The notes under the pieces are model-generated. The model did no database searches, was not told the DNA's origin, and saw nothing but the letters and a program-made list of their open reading frames with translations. From the NCBI RefSeq assembly GCF_963678635.1, contig NC_087062.1, positions 51,556,028 to 51,616,027 on the forward strand: DNA of 60,000 nucleotides, read 5' to 3'. Below are positions 1 through 9,435 of this stretch, in pieces; the first letter of the stretch is position 1; the number at the start of each line of letters is the position of its first letter. The DNA comes from Symsagittifera roscoffensis. Lineage: Eukaryota > Xenacoelomorpha > Acoela > Convolutidae. A program made the position numbers and the translations under genes.

Positions 1-217
1 ATACTTAAATTTATATCATTAAAGCACTAAATTGAACAAAGATAGCCAGTTAGTGTGCAAGTAGCACAAAAAGTTTATTTTTCAAATTAGTGTAGTTTTT
101 TCAGCAAGATGTAATAAAAAGATCTGATATACAACCATAACCTAAACATATTCAACAGTCATAGTACTATAGGCAATTGAACTAAAAATTCTGTAAAAAA
201 TTGCAAAACAAAATAGA
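1..217. other. AT-rich sequence, no gene seen
   Basis: No reading frame, tRNA-like box or repeat end was recognised here. The sequence is AT-rich and runs up to the end of the first Helentron-like copy. Confidence 0.5.
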
Positions 218-865
218 ACAAGACTGCTCGTATCGGGGCGAAGCCCTGAATGTTCTGACTGCCTTTTAAGATTTATGGCTTGTCAGATCGCTGCTGAATG
301 AAAATTGTTTTGAAGTTAGGTGCTTGATAATATAATTTAAACAAGACTGCTCGTATCAGAAATAATTTTTTTTATTTCATTTAATTTTTTTTATAACGTA
401 AAAAAATTTAATGAAATAAAATAAAATGAAATTTTTTTTTTCTAAAATTTGAAAGTTTTTTAATGAAAATCATCCCACCACACGCCATTTAAATTACAAA
501 AGGATAGATTTCGTTTCTTGTAACAAATCATTATGGCAAACAAGCTTCGTTCAACCAATTTGGAACGATTTCTAAGACAGATTAAATCTCCGCTTATGCG
601 TTAATAGCTCGAATTATATCGCGCGTTAATTGTCCCAAATTGGTCAAAATGGCCAAAACTGCAATCTTTAAACCCTCATAACTTTACTAAAAATGATCAC
701 AGGTGAAATATCTTTTCAAATTTAAGCTCAGGACAACAATACCTTTTGAATGATAAAAAAAATTCTGTCAAAAATGGCTAGTTAAAAAGTCGAAATTTGT
801 CTGAAGAAAAAAAAACCCACCCCGAGCACAAATATTCCGTTACTTTCGTATCGAAAGTCGGTTCA
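218..865 (-). repeat. Helentron-like nonautonomous repeat (copy H1, with a second 3' end)
   Basis: Minus-strand copy of the most abundant repeat in the window. Its 5' end is at about 865, where the stem-loop ACTTTCGATACGAAAGT reads on the minus strand. Its 3' end is at 218 and carries an imperfect form of the hairpin usually read as CAGGGCTTCGCCCTG. A second copy of the 3' tail occurs at 341-360, so a complete body (about 340-865) is followed by an extra 3' end (218-296). No protein is encoded. The family assignment rests on structure only. Confidence 0.7.
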
Positions 866-1834
866 AAAATTCAACTTTACTTGCTTAAAACTAAGTTTTC
901 ATGCTTAAATTATACATAAATAAGCTGCTGTAAACTTGATCGCTCGCTTTTGAACGTAGCTCGGAGTTGAACGAAAAATCAATAGTTTCAAATCAATTTT
1001 TTTTTCGATTTTTTTCTATGTCGTTTGAATCACGACTGAAAGGGCTTCTCTTTAGAAAATCTCTTGACCCTTTTCGATATTAATTTGTAGATTCTGATTT
1101 TTTTTGTGGAAAACAAAAAAGGAAAAAAAATAAAACGCACCCGACCACAATATTCTTGCAACTTTCAAATGATCGGAAAAACAACTTTGAGGCACTCTAT
1201 TTACATTAGAGACCTGTTTCGTTTTTGGAACCTTTATTCACTCTTGTTTTACAAATTCCAATTTTTAAGATGGACTAAAGTTCCATGATCATTTACGTGC
1301 ATTAAAATTCAGTTTTTAAAAACTTACAAAATTCATCAATCATGAAACTGATCATTTGGTAAAAATACATTCAGTTTCACAAAAATTTTCAAACCAATGA
1401 AATAGCTGTTTACCCAATTACAGACAATTTTTTTCTAAGTTGAATTAACTTTTTGTTTTTGTTTTGGTTTTTCGAGAAAATGAGCAAAATTTTTTAACTC
1501 AGACCACTTTTACAAAAATTTGATGTGCACGGACCCAGCCGGGTGTTTACCTCACTATAGTAATCTTCAACGAGTTTGTCTAAACTGATCGTTTGATAAT
1601 CTACACGCGTGGCGAACTATCCCGCACTCTTTGTTTGGACCCCTCTCTCACATTTGGTTTTTTACCGGAACCCCTCTATCACACATTTTCCAAAAAATTG
1701 ATGGCAAAACTGCTGAGAAAATGAATACAAAATTGATCCAAATTGAGTAAACTGGTTTTATTAATTCCATACATTAATGTGTTTTGTTTTGGAACAATAC
1801 ATTTTTAATAGACAAAGTACAAACTTCCTGAAAA
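866..1834. other. AT-rich intergenic sequence
   Basis: Nearly 1 kb without a supportable gene. A 60-codon frame at 1106-1288 is lysine/phenylalanine-rich, resembles nothing I know and looks like chance in AT-rich DNA. The stretch at about 1590-1640 weakly resembles the interior of the Helentron-like repeats. Confidence 0.45.
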
Positions 1835-2475
1835 TGTTGCAAAATCTTATGTTGTTACAGCTAACTCAACTTTATATAAATAAAAGAATTAATGGATAAA
1901 TGTGATTTAATCTGAAAGTTGAAACAAACATGTGACAAAGCATTCTCTCCGCTGGAGATAATGAAAGTGAGAAGATCAAAGATAAATGACCGGTTAAATC
2001 ATATAGACTACTCATTAGCTAAACTAGATTAGATATAAAAATGGAATCATATCATTTCTTGAACCAGGATTGACTTTTCTTGCAGCAGCGATCAAATTAA
2101 AAATGTTTGAAAGACAAAAAGGAAAACATATATAATTAGTTTGTTACCATTTTTTATCAATTTTTCTAGGAAAACCTTTTTTTCAGCCTGAAGGGGCGTT
2201 AGAAGCATTCAAGGTTTGGCAACTTACGAGCCATCTTAATTCTGTTTTCGTGTTGAAAAAATACAAATAGAAGTTGAGCATGATGAATTATCAAATGTAA
2301 AGCTATTCATTTTTCTAGTTCTCTGATTTTTTTTATCTCAGTTGTATAGCTCTCAGAATTTTCATATACCAGGATATATACATTTGTTCTGTTGCATTCA
2401 TCAAACAGGGGTAGACTTGTTGCGGCTCTTCTTACTGGTATTGCAGTGCTTTTTAGGAGCCATTTTGGAAAGAAA
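1835..2475 (-). repeat. 3' LTR of Gypsy-1
   Basis: It begins TGTTGCAAAA on the plus strand and matches 6651-7485 in two blocks (1835-2087 with 6651-6903, and about 2165-2475 with 7160-7485). The other LTR carries about 260 bp between the blocks that is reduced here. The right edge is approximate: similarity fades after the shared AGGAGCCATTTTG. No obvious polypurine tract lies beside it. Confidence 0.7.
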
Positions 2476-2559
2476 AATAAATTTTTGATTTAGCAGTTTT
2501 TGTAGCAGCTTATAAAGTTTTCAAGCTCTGTATTAAACAGTTCACTGTCTAAGTCCGTT

Positions 2560-3255
2560 TTTTCATTATAGTTTTCGATAGCGATTCGTAAAAATTCGTC
2601 GAGGAAGGGGAGTGTATGTCCGATAATGAAGAGTCCGCAAGTATAGTCACCTCATCCAAAGGAGTTTCGTGGTGGAATGAAGTATGAGGTTCGTTACGGT
2701 TTTTATCCAGGATAATCGGATGAGGCTGAGCCAGATGTTTCTTCTAATTGATCTATAACATCTATAAAATATAATTTATCGTAAATTTTTGGCGGGCCCA
2801 CGTTTCTCTTTGACTGACGTAGAAGCGGTTCGCTACGAGAATTAAGAGAAGGCTGATGGTTGGAAGTGGCCCCGTCGGAAGAGTCAACTATCTCGTAGAT
2901 CGGAAAGTTTACTGGAGGATATTCACCACGTGTTGCTGTTGTCTTGTCCATTAGATCTGTTTGTTGTGAGGTGACAATTGGTTCCGCCGGAATGAAGCTG
3001 ATTACGCAGTGTGAAGTTGTTAAATCGTCGTTTGGGTTGTCGTCTAAAGTATTTCATTCCGAATTGGTCGGGGTTAGTTTCGTGTAGTGTCATCAACAAA
3101 GCATTATTCAGGGTGAAGGGGATAACTAATTTACTGTTCGTGTTTAACAATCTGTCGGATTCGTGTAAGTCCCGTACGAAGTGGTGAAAATATGGAGAGT
3201 TTGTATTAATCATCAGGACTTTGTTTTGAAGTGCTTTCACGATGGGGCTCAACAA
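2560..3255 (-). pseudogene. Gypsy-1 integrase remnant (zinc-binding region and C-terminal tail)
   Basis: Integrase joins retroelement cDNA into host DNA. Minus-strand frames at 2923-3255 contain a degraded HHCC-type region (a histidine-bearing LHETNPDQFGMKY segment followed by corrupted sequence). The frame at 2703-2951 contains LLRQSKRNVGPPKIYDKLYF, typical of the basic tail of gypsy-type Pol. Reading can be followed to about 2560 after a further frame change. The D,D,E core between these parts is largely missing, because there is no room for a complete catalytic domain. Inactive remnant; the family assignment is firm only through neighbouring domains. Confidence 0.6.
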
Positions 3256-3658
3256 TGAGTCATATTCGGTTAGGAGAGCAACTAGTATGGCCTTAATAGA
3301 GTGTTTAAATTCAAGGGACGGTCGGGCAACTTCAAATATTCACGGTATTAATTTACAAGATTTTCGTGTTCCGATAGCAATGGCAATTCTAGAGAAACTT
3401 GAATACTGGAAGTGGACAGACTAATTGCAATTTTAATGTTTTCCATCTTTATAGTATTTACAATTTTTCTATCTAAGGCGGAACTAATTATGCTACAATT
3501 AAAAAAAAAGCATAAAAAATGCGGAAATAGAAATAACAATTTTTTAAGGGTTAATATATGAATAATCTGAGGAATACATTTCGAAGTACAGAATTCTGTT
3601 CGATTATGAATTGAGTTGCAAATTGGAAAAGTCGAGTTATTAAGTTTTAGAAATGATG

Positions 3659-3960
3659 CTAAGAGGTAATGACGTAATCTTGCGTAATCGGAATTTTCAA
3701 ATTTGAACCAACAGCATTGCGTAATTGTCTTTGATTATCCGAATGATAAACTGCTTTCTTGATTTTATCAATATTTGCGACTACAGATTCTTCATCATAA
3801 TGTGATATGGGAAGGTTTTTTTCAGGTGGAATTCTAGAAACGAAATCGGTGAATCCCATTTTTTTTCCTGCCAGGTGCTTAATTGTAAAATTGAAAGGTA
3901 GCAACCGATCGACCCATCTTGTTAGTCTACTGTGATATGTTTTATTCCCGGTTTGCTGAA
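3659..3960 (-). pseudogene. Gypsy-1 RNase H C-terminal/tether remnant
   Basis: The minus-strand frame at 3659-3904 begins LPFNFTIKHLAGKKMGF, the end of the RNase H domain of Ty3/gypsy polyproteins, where the IKHLAGKxMxxxD pattern precedes the linker to integrase. The upstream part (3960-4560) is too damaged to follow in one frame. RNase H removes the RNA strand during reverse transcription. No catalytic residues can be assigned, so it should be treated as a fragment. Confidence 0.65.
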
Positions 3961-4559
3961 AGGGCAGAAAGTAAGGCTTTATGATCTGTAATTACTACAA
4001 AAACTGATCTAAAGAGATAGTTCTTATAATGTTCCACCGCTCAAACGACTTCGTTCTAATTCGTTAGCAGAGTATTTAGATTAGTGTGGATTTAAAATTG
4101 AAGAAGAAAAAGAAACCGTCTTTTAATCCTTACCATGGAGTTGTTCTAGGGATGCCCCTAATCCGTTAAGTGACGCACCGGTTTTTGTTCTGGTATTATG
4201 TTGTACGTCGAAGTGCGGTTTTTTTGTCAGATTAATATTTTCTTGTTTGATTATCTCGAAAGCTTTTGTATGATCGTGATTCCAATGGAAACTTTGTTTC
4301 TCCTTTAGCAGGGGCGGAGCGGACTTCCCAAAGATTCTAAATTAGGAAGGAATTTGATACATTGTTTTGTGGACCCGAAAACCGATGTAAATTCCTTCAG
4401 GTTTTTAGAGATAGGTAGGTCCTTTATTGCTTTCATTTGTCGATCAAAGGGGAAATTCTTGAACTTGAGGTTTTAAATCCCAGTCATTTAACTTTTGTTG
4501 AAAGAACTTACATTTTCACTTGACGGCAAAATTGTAATTGTCTTAAGTTGATAAGACTT

Positions 4560-5012
4560 TAAAAACAATGTTTTGTGGTCTAAGAAGCTTCCTTTAGATG
4601 CACTTAAAGTGTCTAAGCAGCAATTTGTAAAAGGGATCCCTCATATTTTTGAGTCCATGACTCTTTGAAATTCGTTTGGCATATCGCCCAACCCATAAAA
4701 ACCAGCTAAAAACTGATAAGTTCCGGTAGTATTGCAACCAATTATACTAAAGTTACACTGATTATTAGTAAAATTGTCTAAGGCGAGTTGACTATAAGCA
4801 TTTTTATTTCAAAGTTAGTGAACCATACATCTCTAACGGAATCAATTGAGTTTTGAGGTGCTACATTATCTACAAGTTCGTGAATGCTTGGCATTCGATA
4901 TTTATGTTTGTAGATTTGCTTGTTAAGAATTTTTGATTCCAATGCCAATTTGATCGCTTTGTCTTTTTCACAAGTGATGACGATCGGGCTAATGAAACAA
5001 TCTTCTTCGCAT
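4560..5012 (-). pseudogene. Gypsy-1 reverse transcriptase remnant with altered active site
   Basis: On the minus strand from 5012 downwards the fingers motif CFISPIVITCEKDKAIKLAL is readable, followed by KHKYRMPSIHELVD. After a one-base shift come AYSQLAL and QCNFSII, then TGTYQFLAGFYGLGDMPNEF. These are diagnostic of the Ty3/gypsy reverse transcriptase. The first catalytic motif, normally LDL, reads FEI, and the second, normally LDD, reads LDT, so both catalytic aspartate motifs are damaged. It sits between the protease remnant and the RNase H tail, as expected. Confidence 0.75.
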
Positions 5013-5184
5013 TATTCCAACTTCTGAATATGTTCTTTGTTACACTGCCGGTTCAAGTCGGTTTTAACTGAATCGAGTATATGGAGAGGAATGCGTCTAC
5101 ATTTTAATTGGATGGGCTTTAGTGGTTAGTGAAGATGGGTGATTTCCATCTGATTTTTTTTTCCCAATCCGAAGGAATAAATTT

Positions 5185-5600
5185 TTAAAAATCTTTGAGA
5201 TATGAACGAGTTCCTTGTCTTTTTCTGCGGTGGAAATTAATATTATTGAACAAAAAAAACTTGTTCGTCTGTAAGTGCGGGAAGTAATTCTGTGAGTTTT
5301 CTATCCCCACTTCGAGCAGATTTTCATTTCCGAGGATGTTCCTCTCATGACTTTCTGTCAGGAAAAACTGACAATCTTTGTGTGACCATCCATTTGAGAA
5401 AATCGGAAGTTTAAATTTGCTGGTGATGTTGATGGCATTGTCCGTGAACCCGCAATATAAGTCCTTGGTTGCTTTATCCCATAGATGAATTTTTAAACAA
5501 GGACCCCGTAGTTTCAATTCGTGCAGAACGTTTCTCTTAAGAAAACTGACCGGGCTAGCAGAGACCACTTGGATGTTTAAGATTACTTGATTTTATTTCC
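5185..5600 (-). pseudogene. Gypsy-1 aspartic protease remnant
   Basis: A 127-codon minus-strand frame. It starts near VSASPVSFL, which aligns by eye with the D-S/T-G-S-P active site of gypsy proteases but lacks the catalytic aspartate. It ends with HERNILGNENLLEVGI, which resembles the conserved ILG-x-D-L segment at the protease C-terminus. Position between the Gag zinc knuckles (5860-5960) and RT (4560-5012) supports the call. Retroelement proteases cut the Gag-Pol polyprotein; this copy should be inactive. Confidence 0.55.
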
Positions 5601-5839
5601 TGAGGCCAATGTTTAAGAGTTTTTTGAATTCTTTTCCATCGTCGTCAAAAATTGTAGTTACTTTTAATACAGAATAGTCGTCGTTTTCGCTCTGTCCGTA
5701 TTCTGACTATGCATTGATCACACCACAAAAATCTCTATTTACACGGTCCATATTTACATCCGGATTGTCCGAAGGATTATTATCTGCATTATCTAAAATT
5801 AGAGTTTTTTCAATGCTTATACTTTTACGACGGGATTTA

Positions 5840-5965
5840 CAAAATCTGGTGTAGTGATCTTTATATTTACATGATGGACAAGTCGTGTCATTGGTTGGAC
5901 AAGCAGCAAGGTGTCATTTTGAGAATGTCCAGCCACATTTCATTGAGGTATTGCTCCGTTTGATG
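5840..5965 (-). pseudogene. Gypsy-1 nucleocapsid zinc-knuckle pair
   Basis: Read on the minus strand, one frame gives a degraded first knuckle (CGWTFSK, a stop, then HLAAC) followed by a clean second knuckle CPSCKYKDHYTRFC, a CX2CX4HX4C motif that binds viral RNA. Two consecutive knuckles are also seen in the related Gypsy-2 at 28380-28520. The in-frame stop inside the first knuckle marks decay. Confidence 0.65.
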
Positions 5966-6321
5966 GCTCTCTTTTGACGTTAAAATGATTATAAGATTTG
6001 TGTACGGATGATCCGTTGGGTTCAAAACTATTGATTATTTTCATATGGTTGGATATTCCCTTTTTGTCTATCAGGGTAAGGTTGAGTGCCTCCCACGGTG
6101 GTAGATTTTCCGTCAGAAGTTTCTTTGTATGTTAGAATTTTTCATGTTACACTTTTTGGGTATTTTGGCTAAGACCCCCGAAAATTTTTCTAATGACTAA
6201 GTTTTCCCAAAACTCTTTGAAAGAAATTTGATTTTTTTTTACTGGCCGAAGATTCGTTTTCCTTCGTTTCCTAGGGCTAGGTAGAGGATTGAACGGAGTT
6301 TCTTGTCGGCTTCCGCTATTT

Positions 6322-6651
6322 TTATTCCATTAAATTTCCTTGTTCCGGTTTTGATAGATGCCGCTTCCTCGTCGTCGCATCGTTTTTTGTTCTCGGATAT
6401 TTCTCGCTATCCGTGTTTTTGTTTGGTGTTCTGATTCGTTTTTCATCGAATTTTCCATCAGGTGTTGGTGGAAGAGGATAGTGTTTTTTCAATGGATTTA
6501 GTAGATTCTCGAAAAATACATTTTCTTTCGCAATAATTGCTAAATGGAAAAGATCACTCCAATCTTCCCAAGGGATAGGTGGGTCCACCGTATGGTTCTG
6601 CCGAAATGGAGTTATTCCTCTCACGTTAGATTCTTTGTTTGACTGCGCCAT
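6322..6651 (-). pseudogene. Gypsy-1 Gag N-terminal fragment
   Basis: A 109-codon frame beginning MAQSNKESN. The stretch PPIPWEDWSDLFHLAIIA with downstream NLLNPL resembles the beginning of the Gag of the related Gypsy-2 (PPLEWTKWAAILEMAVFA at about 29340). The ATG uses the last base of the 5' LTR (6651) plus the first two bases of the primer binding site. It ends at a stop at 6322 and the capsid-like continuation is scrambled. Gag would form the retroelement particle. Confidence 0.65.
6630..6650 (-). promoter_or_regulatory. Primer binding site of Gypsy-1 (tRNA-Ser-like)
   Basis: Immediately after the minus-strand LTR end the sequence is TGGCGCAGTCAAACAAAG. Its first ten bases match the complement of serine tRNA 3' ends (CCA plus acceptor), as used by several insect gypsy-group elements. 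There is no spacer between LTR and site. The tRNA identity is inferred from known tRNA-Ser acceptor sequences. Confidence 0.65.
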
Positions 6652-7485
6652 GTTAAAATATTACTTTGTTACAGCTAATTCTACTTTTTACGGTTAAAAG
6701 AATAAAAGGATAAAAGTGAAATAATTTGAAAGTTAAAACACTAAAAAGTGACAGAGCAATCTCTCCACCGGAGAGAATGAAAGTGTGAAGGTCAAACATA
6801 AATGACCGGGTAAATCAGTTAGACAAATCATTAGCTAACTAGATTAGATATAAAAATGGAATCACGTCATTTCTTGAAACAGAATTGACTTTTTTTTGAT
6901 GCAGCCAAACATATAGCTTTATTTTGTAACAATTTTTGGATTTTTTCCAGTTCCCCCTTCAAAACACCGAGTTTTATATTTGTTTTACGTATTATTACGG
7001 CTAAATGCGTGATTTCACGCTGTAAAGTATGAAGAACAAATCTGTTCAGAATTTTCGATTTCTTCACCACGCCAAATTTCATTGCATTATGACAACGTTA
7101 AATAGGCTTTTCAAAATTGAATTGGAAAGGGGGGTAAACTGGAAAAGAGCCCAATTTTTTATTAATTTTTCGAAGAGAACATTTTTTTCAGCCTTATGGA
7201 GCGTTCGGAGCATTCAAGGTTTGGCAATTTACGAGCAGTCTTGTTTCTGTTTTCGCGTTGAAAAAAAGTACAAATTAGAAGTTGACCATGATGAATTATC
7301 AACTGTAAAGCTATTCATTGTTCTAGTTCTCTGATTTTTCTATCTCAGTTGTCTAGCTCTCAGAGTTTTCATATACCAGGATGTATAAATTTATTCTGTT
7401 GCATTCATCAAAAAGGGGTATAGTTAGACTTGTTGCGGCTGTTCTTACTGTTTTTGCAGTGCTTTTTAGGAGCCATTTTGCGGCA
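6651..7485 (-). repeat. 5' LTR of Gypsy-1
   Basis: Starts TGTTAAAATA on the plus strand and carries the two blocks shared with 1835-2475, plus about 260 bp (6904-7160) not present in the other LTR. Around 7190-7250 it contains a degraded 3' end of the Helentron-like repeat (tail ACGAGCAGTCTTGTTTC). A matching degraded tail at 2190-2265 in the other LTR shows that this insertion predates the element's own integration. Right edge approximate. Confidence 0.65.
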
Positions 7486-8079
7486 AAAGGAAGTTCGTTT
7501 GAACCTGAAATCCTGAAAATGATTCTCAAGTTTTATAAACCCCACTCGGATAAGGTAGTCATTGTATATGCTGACTATTGTTTCCTTGGTAATTACTATT
7601 CGGGGCAGCGGACTCTTTTTTCTAATCTCAGCACAAAATGTTTCCTAACAAAAAGTTACAAATACAGATCGCAGTAGAAAATATTGATCAAAATAAGTAT
7701 AGAACATCAATTACACCGCAGCATAATTTTAAAAAAAACTCTTGTCAGGCCGCCTGCCCATTAACGTGTCGAAACTAGTTTTTGGTGTGAAAAACTCATG
7801 TTTAAGAAAAACTTGATTTTTGTATTTCTTTGTTCGAAAATGCGTCCACTATCCAATGTCACAAAAATAGTGACTATAATTTTGCTTAAGTCTTTTTGCA
7901 AACACATTTTAATGGTCAATGAGCTTGCGCCCTTCAAAACACTAAGTCGAAACGAATTTCCTGCTACGCTAGTACATGGTAGTACATAATGGGAGTATTT
8001 CCACAACTGGCTGTTCCAAATTGAAACTAAATGGAAGCTTTTAATTCCCAATAAGTTCACGAAAAAAGATGTTTACTGT
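7486..8079. other. Intergenic sequence, nothing recognised
   Basis: Overlapping short frames occur on both strands (for example 7761-8060 and 7798-7989) but none has recognisable motifs. No tRNA-like boxes, terminal repeats or tandem repeats were seen. Confidence 0.4.
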
Positions 8080-8835
8080 TCCAATTTTCGATACGAAAGT
8101 AACTGAATATTTGTGCTCAGGTGAATTTGTTTTTCTTCAGACAAATTTCGACTTTTTAACTAGCCATTTTTGATGGATTTTTTATATATCATTCAAAAAG
8201 TATTTTTTGTCCTTAGCTCAAATTTCCTCATATTTAGGCTCATATTTAAGCTCAAGACAACAATGCTTTTTGAATGATAAAAAAAAATTCCGTCAAAAAT
8301 GGCTAGTTTAAAAGTCGAAATTTGTCTGAAGAAAAAAAAACCACTGCGAGAAGAAATACTGCTCATATTAGGTCAAAGCCCTGATTGTTCCGAAGTTTAT
8401 GGAGCAGTAATAACTTTAAAAACTAAATGTAATAAAACAAAATTTAAAAAAAAATCTAAAATTAGAATGTTTTTGCGAAACTCATCACCCCACACGCCAT
8501 ATAGAGTACAAAAGAATAGATTTCGCTGCTCGTAATAAATCAGTTATGACAAATAAGCTTTCTTTCACCCAATTTGGAACGATTTCTAAGGCGGATTAAA
8601 TCTCCGCTTACGCGTTAATAGCGAAAAATATATCGCGCGTTAATTGTACCAAGTTGGCCAATCTTTAAACCTCCATAGCTTTACAAAAAATAATCACAGA
8701 TAAATTATCTTTTCAAATTTAAGCTCAGGACAATAATAGCTTTCGGATGATATAAAAACAATTTTAGCCGTCAAAAATGGCTGAAACAAGTCAAAAATTG
8801 TTAGAAGAAAAAAAAAACACCCCGAAAAACAAATA
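8080..8835. repeat. Two Helentron-like copies fused head to head (H2/H3)
   Basis: A plus-strand 5' fragment (8080-8225, starting with the TTTCGATACGAAAG stem) is followed after about 25 bp by the same segment inverted (8250-8345). A minus-strand body continues through the 3' end at about 8360 and interior sequence to 8835. The two inverted arms of about 95 bp would fold into a long hairpin. No protein coding potential. Confidence 0.65.
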
Positions 8836-8899
8836 TACCTTTACATTCATTGCAAAAACAAAACAATAAAAATCGGTTATAGTTAGAAAAATCTAAACC

Positions 8900-9099
8900 N
8901 NNNNNNNNNNNNNNNNNNNNNNNNNNNNNNNNNNNNNNNNNNNNNNNNNNNNNNNNNNNNNNNNNNNNNNNNNNNNNNNNNNNNNNNNNNNNNNNNNNNN
9001 NNNNNNNNNNNNNNNNNNNNNNNNNNNNNNNNNNNNNNNNNNNNNNNNNNNNNNNNNNNNNNNNNNNNNNNNNNNNNNNNNNNNNNNNNNNNNNNNNNN
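8900..9099. other. Assembly gap (200 N)
   Basis: Exactly 200 undetermined bases, the same length as the gap at 49759-49958, so probably a fixed-size placeholder and not a measured distance. Confidence 0.97.
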
Positions 9100-9118
9100 G
9101 GAGTCCCTCATGCTCGAA

Positions 9119-9435
9119 GGACCGAATGCTTGAAATTAATTTTAAATCTCAAAGTAAGAAAATAAATCCAGGCCATTAGTGTTAATATTGACCGATTAAA
9201 TAATAAGCAGATGAGTTTTCATGACTGAAAAATTCTTATGATTTTGACCGCATTAATCTTGATGATTATCTGAATAGTATTGCGGTTGTACCCCGCAATT
9301 TGTAACATTTTTGATTATTTTCCACTGATTTAATACATTTTCTGTTAATATTGACTTCGATTTTGTGAGGAAGGCATTTAGCCAATGAAAACGCTTAGCG
9401 ATTTTGATTGGTTGAAATTTTCAAGCATTCGGTCC
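9119..9435. mobile_element. Short element with 17-bp perfect terminal inverted repeats
   Basis: GGACCGAATGCTTGAAA at 9119 is repeated perfectly in inverted orientation ending at 9435, 317 bp in total. The interior is AT-rich and non-coding, as in a MITE. Flanking bases do not show an obvious target duplication, so the superfamily is open. The left end lies only 19 bp from the assembly gap. Confidence 0.6.

Larger units (their letters stand above)
1835..7485 (-). mobile_element. Decayed Ty3/gypsy LTR retrotransposon (Gypsy-1)
   Basis: Two related long direct repeats (1835 to about 2475 and 6651 to about 7485) flank minus-strand remnants in the order gag, zinc knuckles, protease, reverse transcriptase, RNase H tail and integrase, which is the Ty3/gypsy order. 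The 5' LTR ends at 6651 and is followed immediately by a primer binding site. The outer ends of the LTRs could not be placed to the base and no clear target duplication was found. Every coding part carries stops or frameshifts. It is related to Gypsy-2 at 23-29 kb (similar RT, similar primer site, similar Gag start). Confidence 0.8.

Noticed and set aside
1106-1288. Small host gene of 60 codons
   Set aside because: No motif, no conserved context, and composition matches the surrounding AT-rich DNA.
8893-9111. 72-codon frame across the assembly gap
   Set aside because: It consists almost entirely of undetermined residues.
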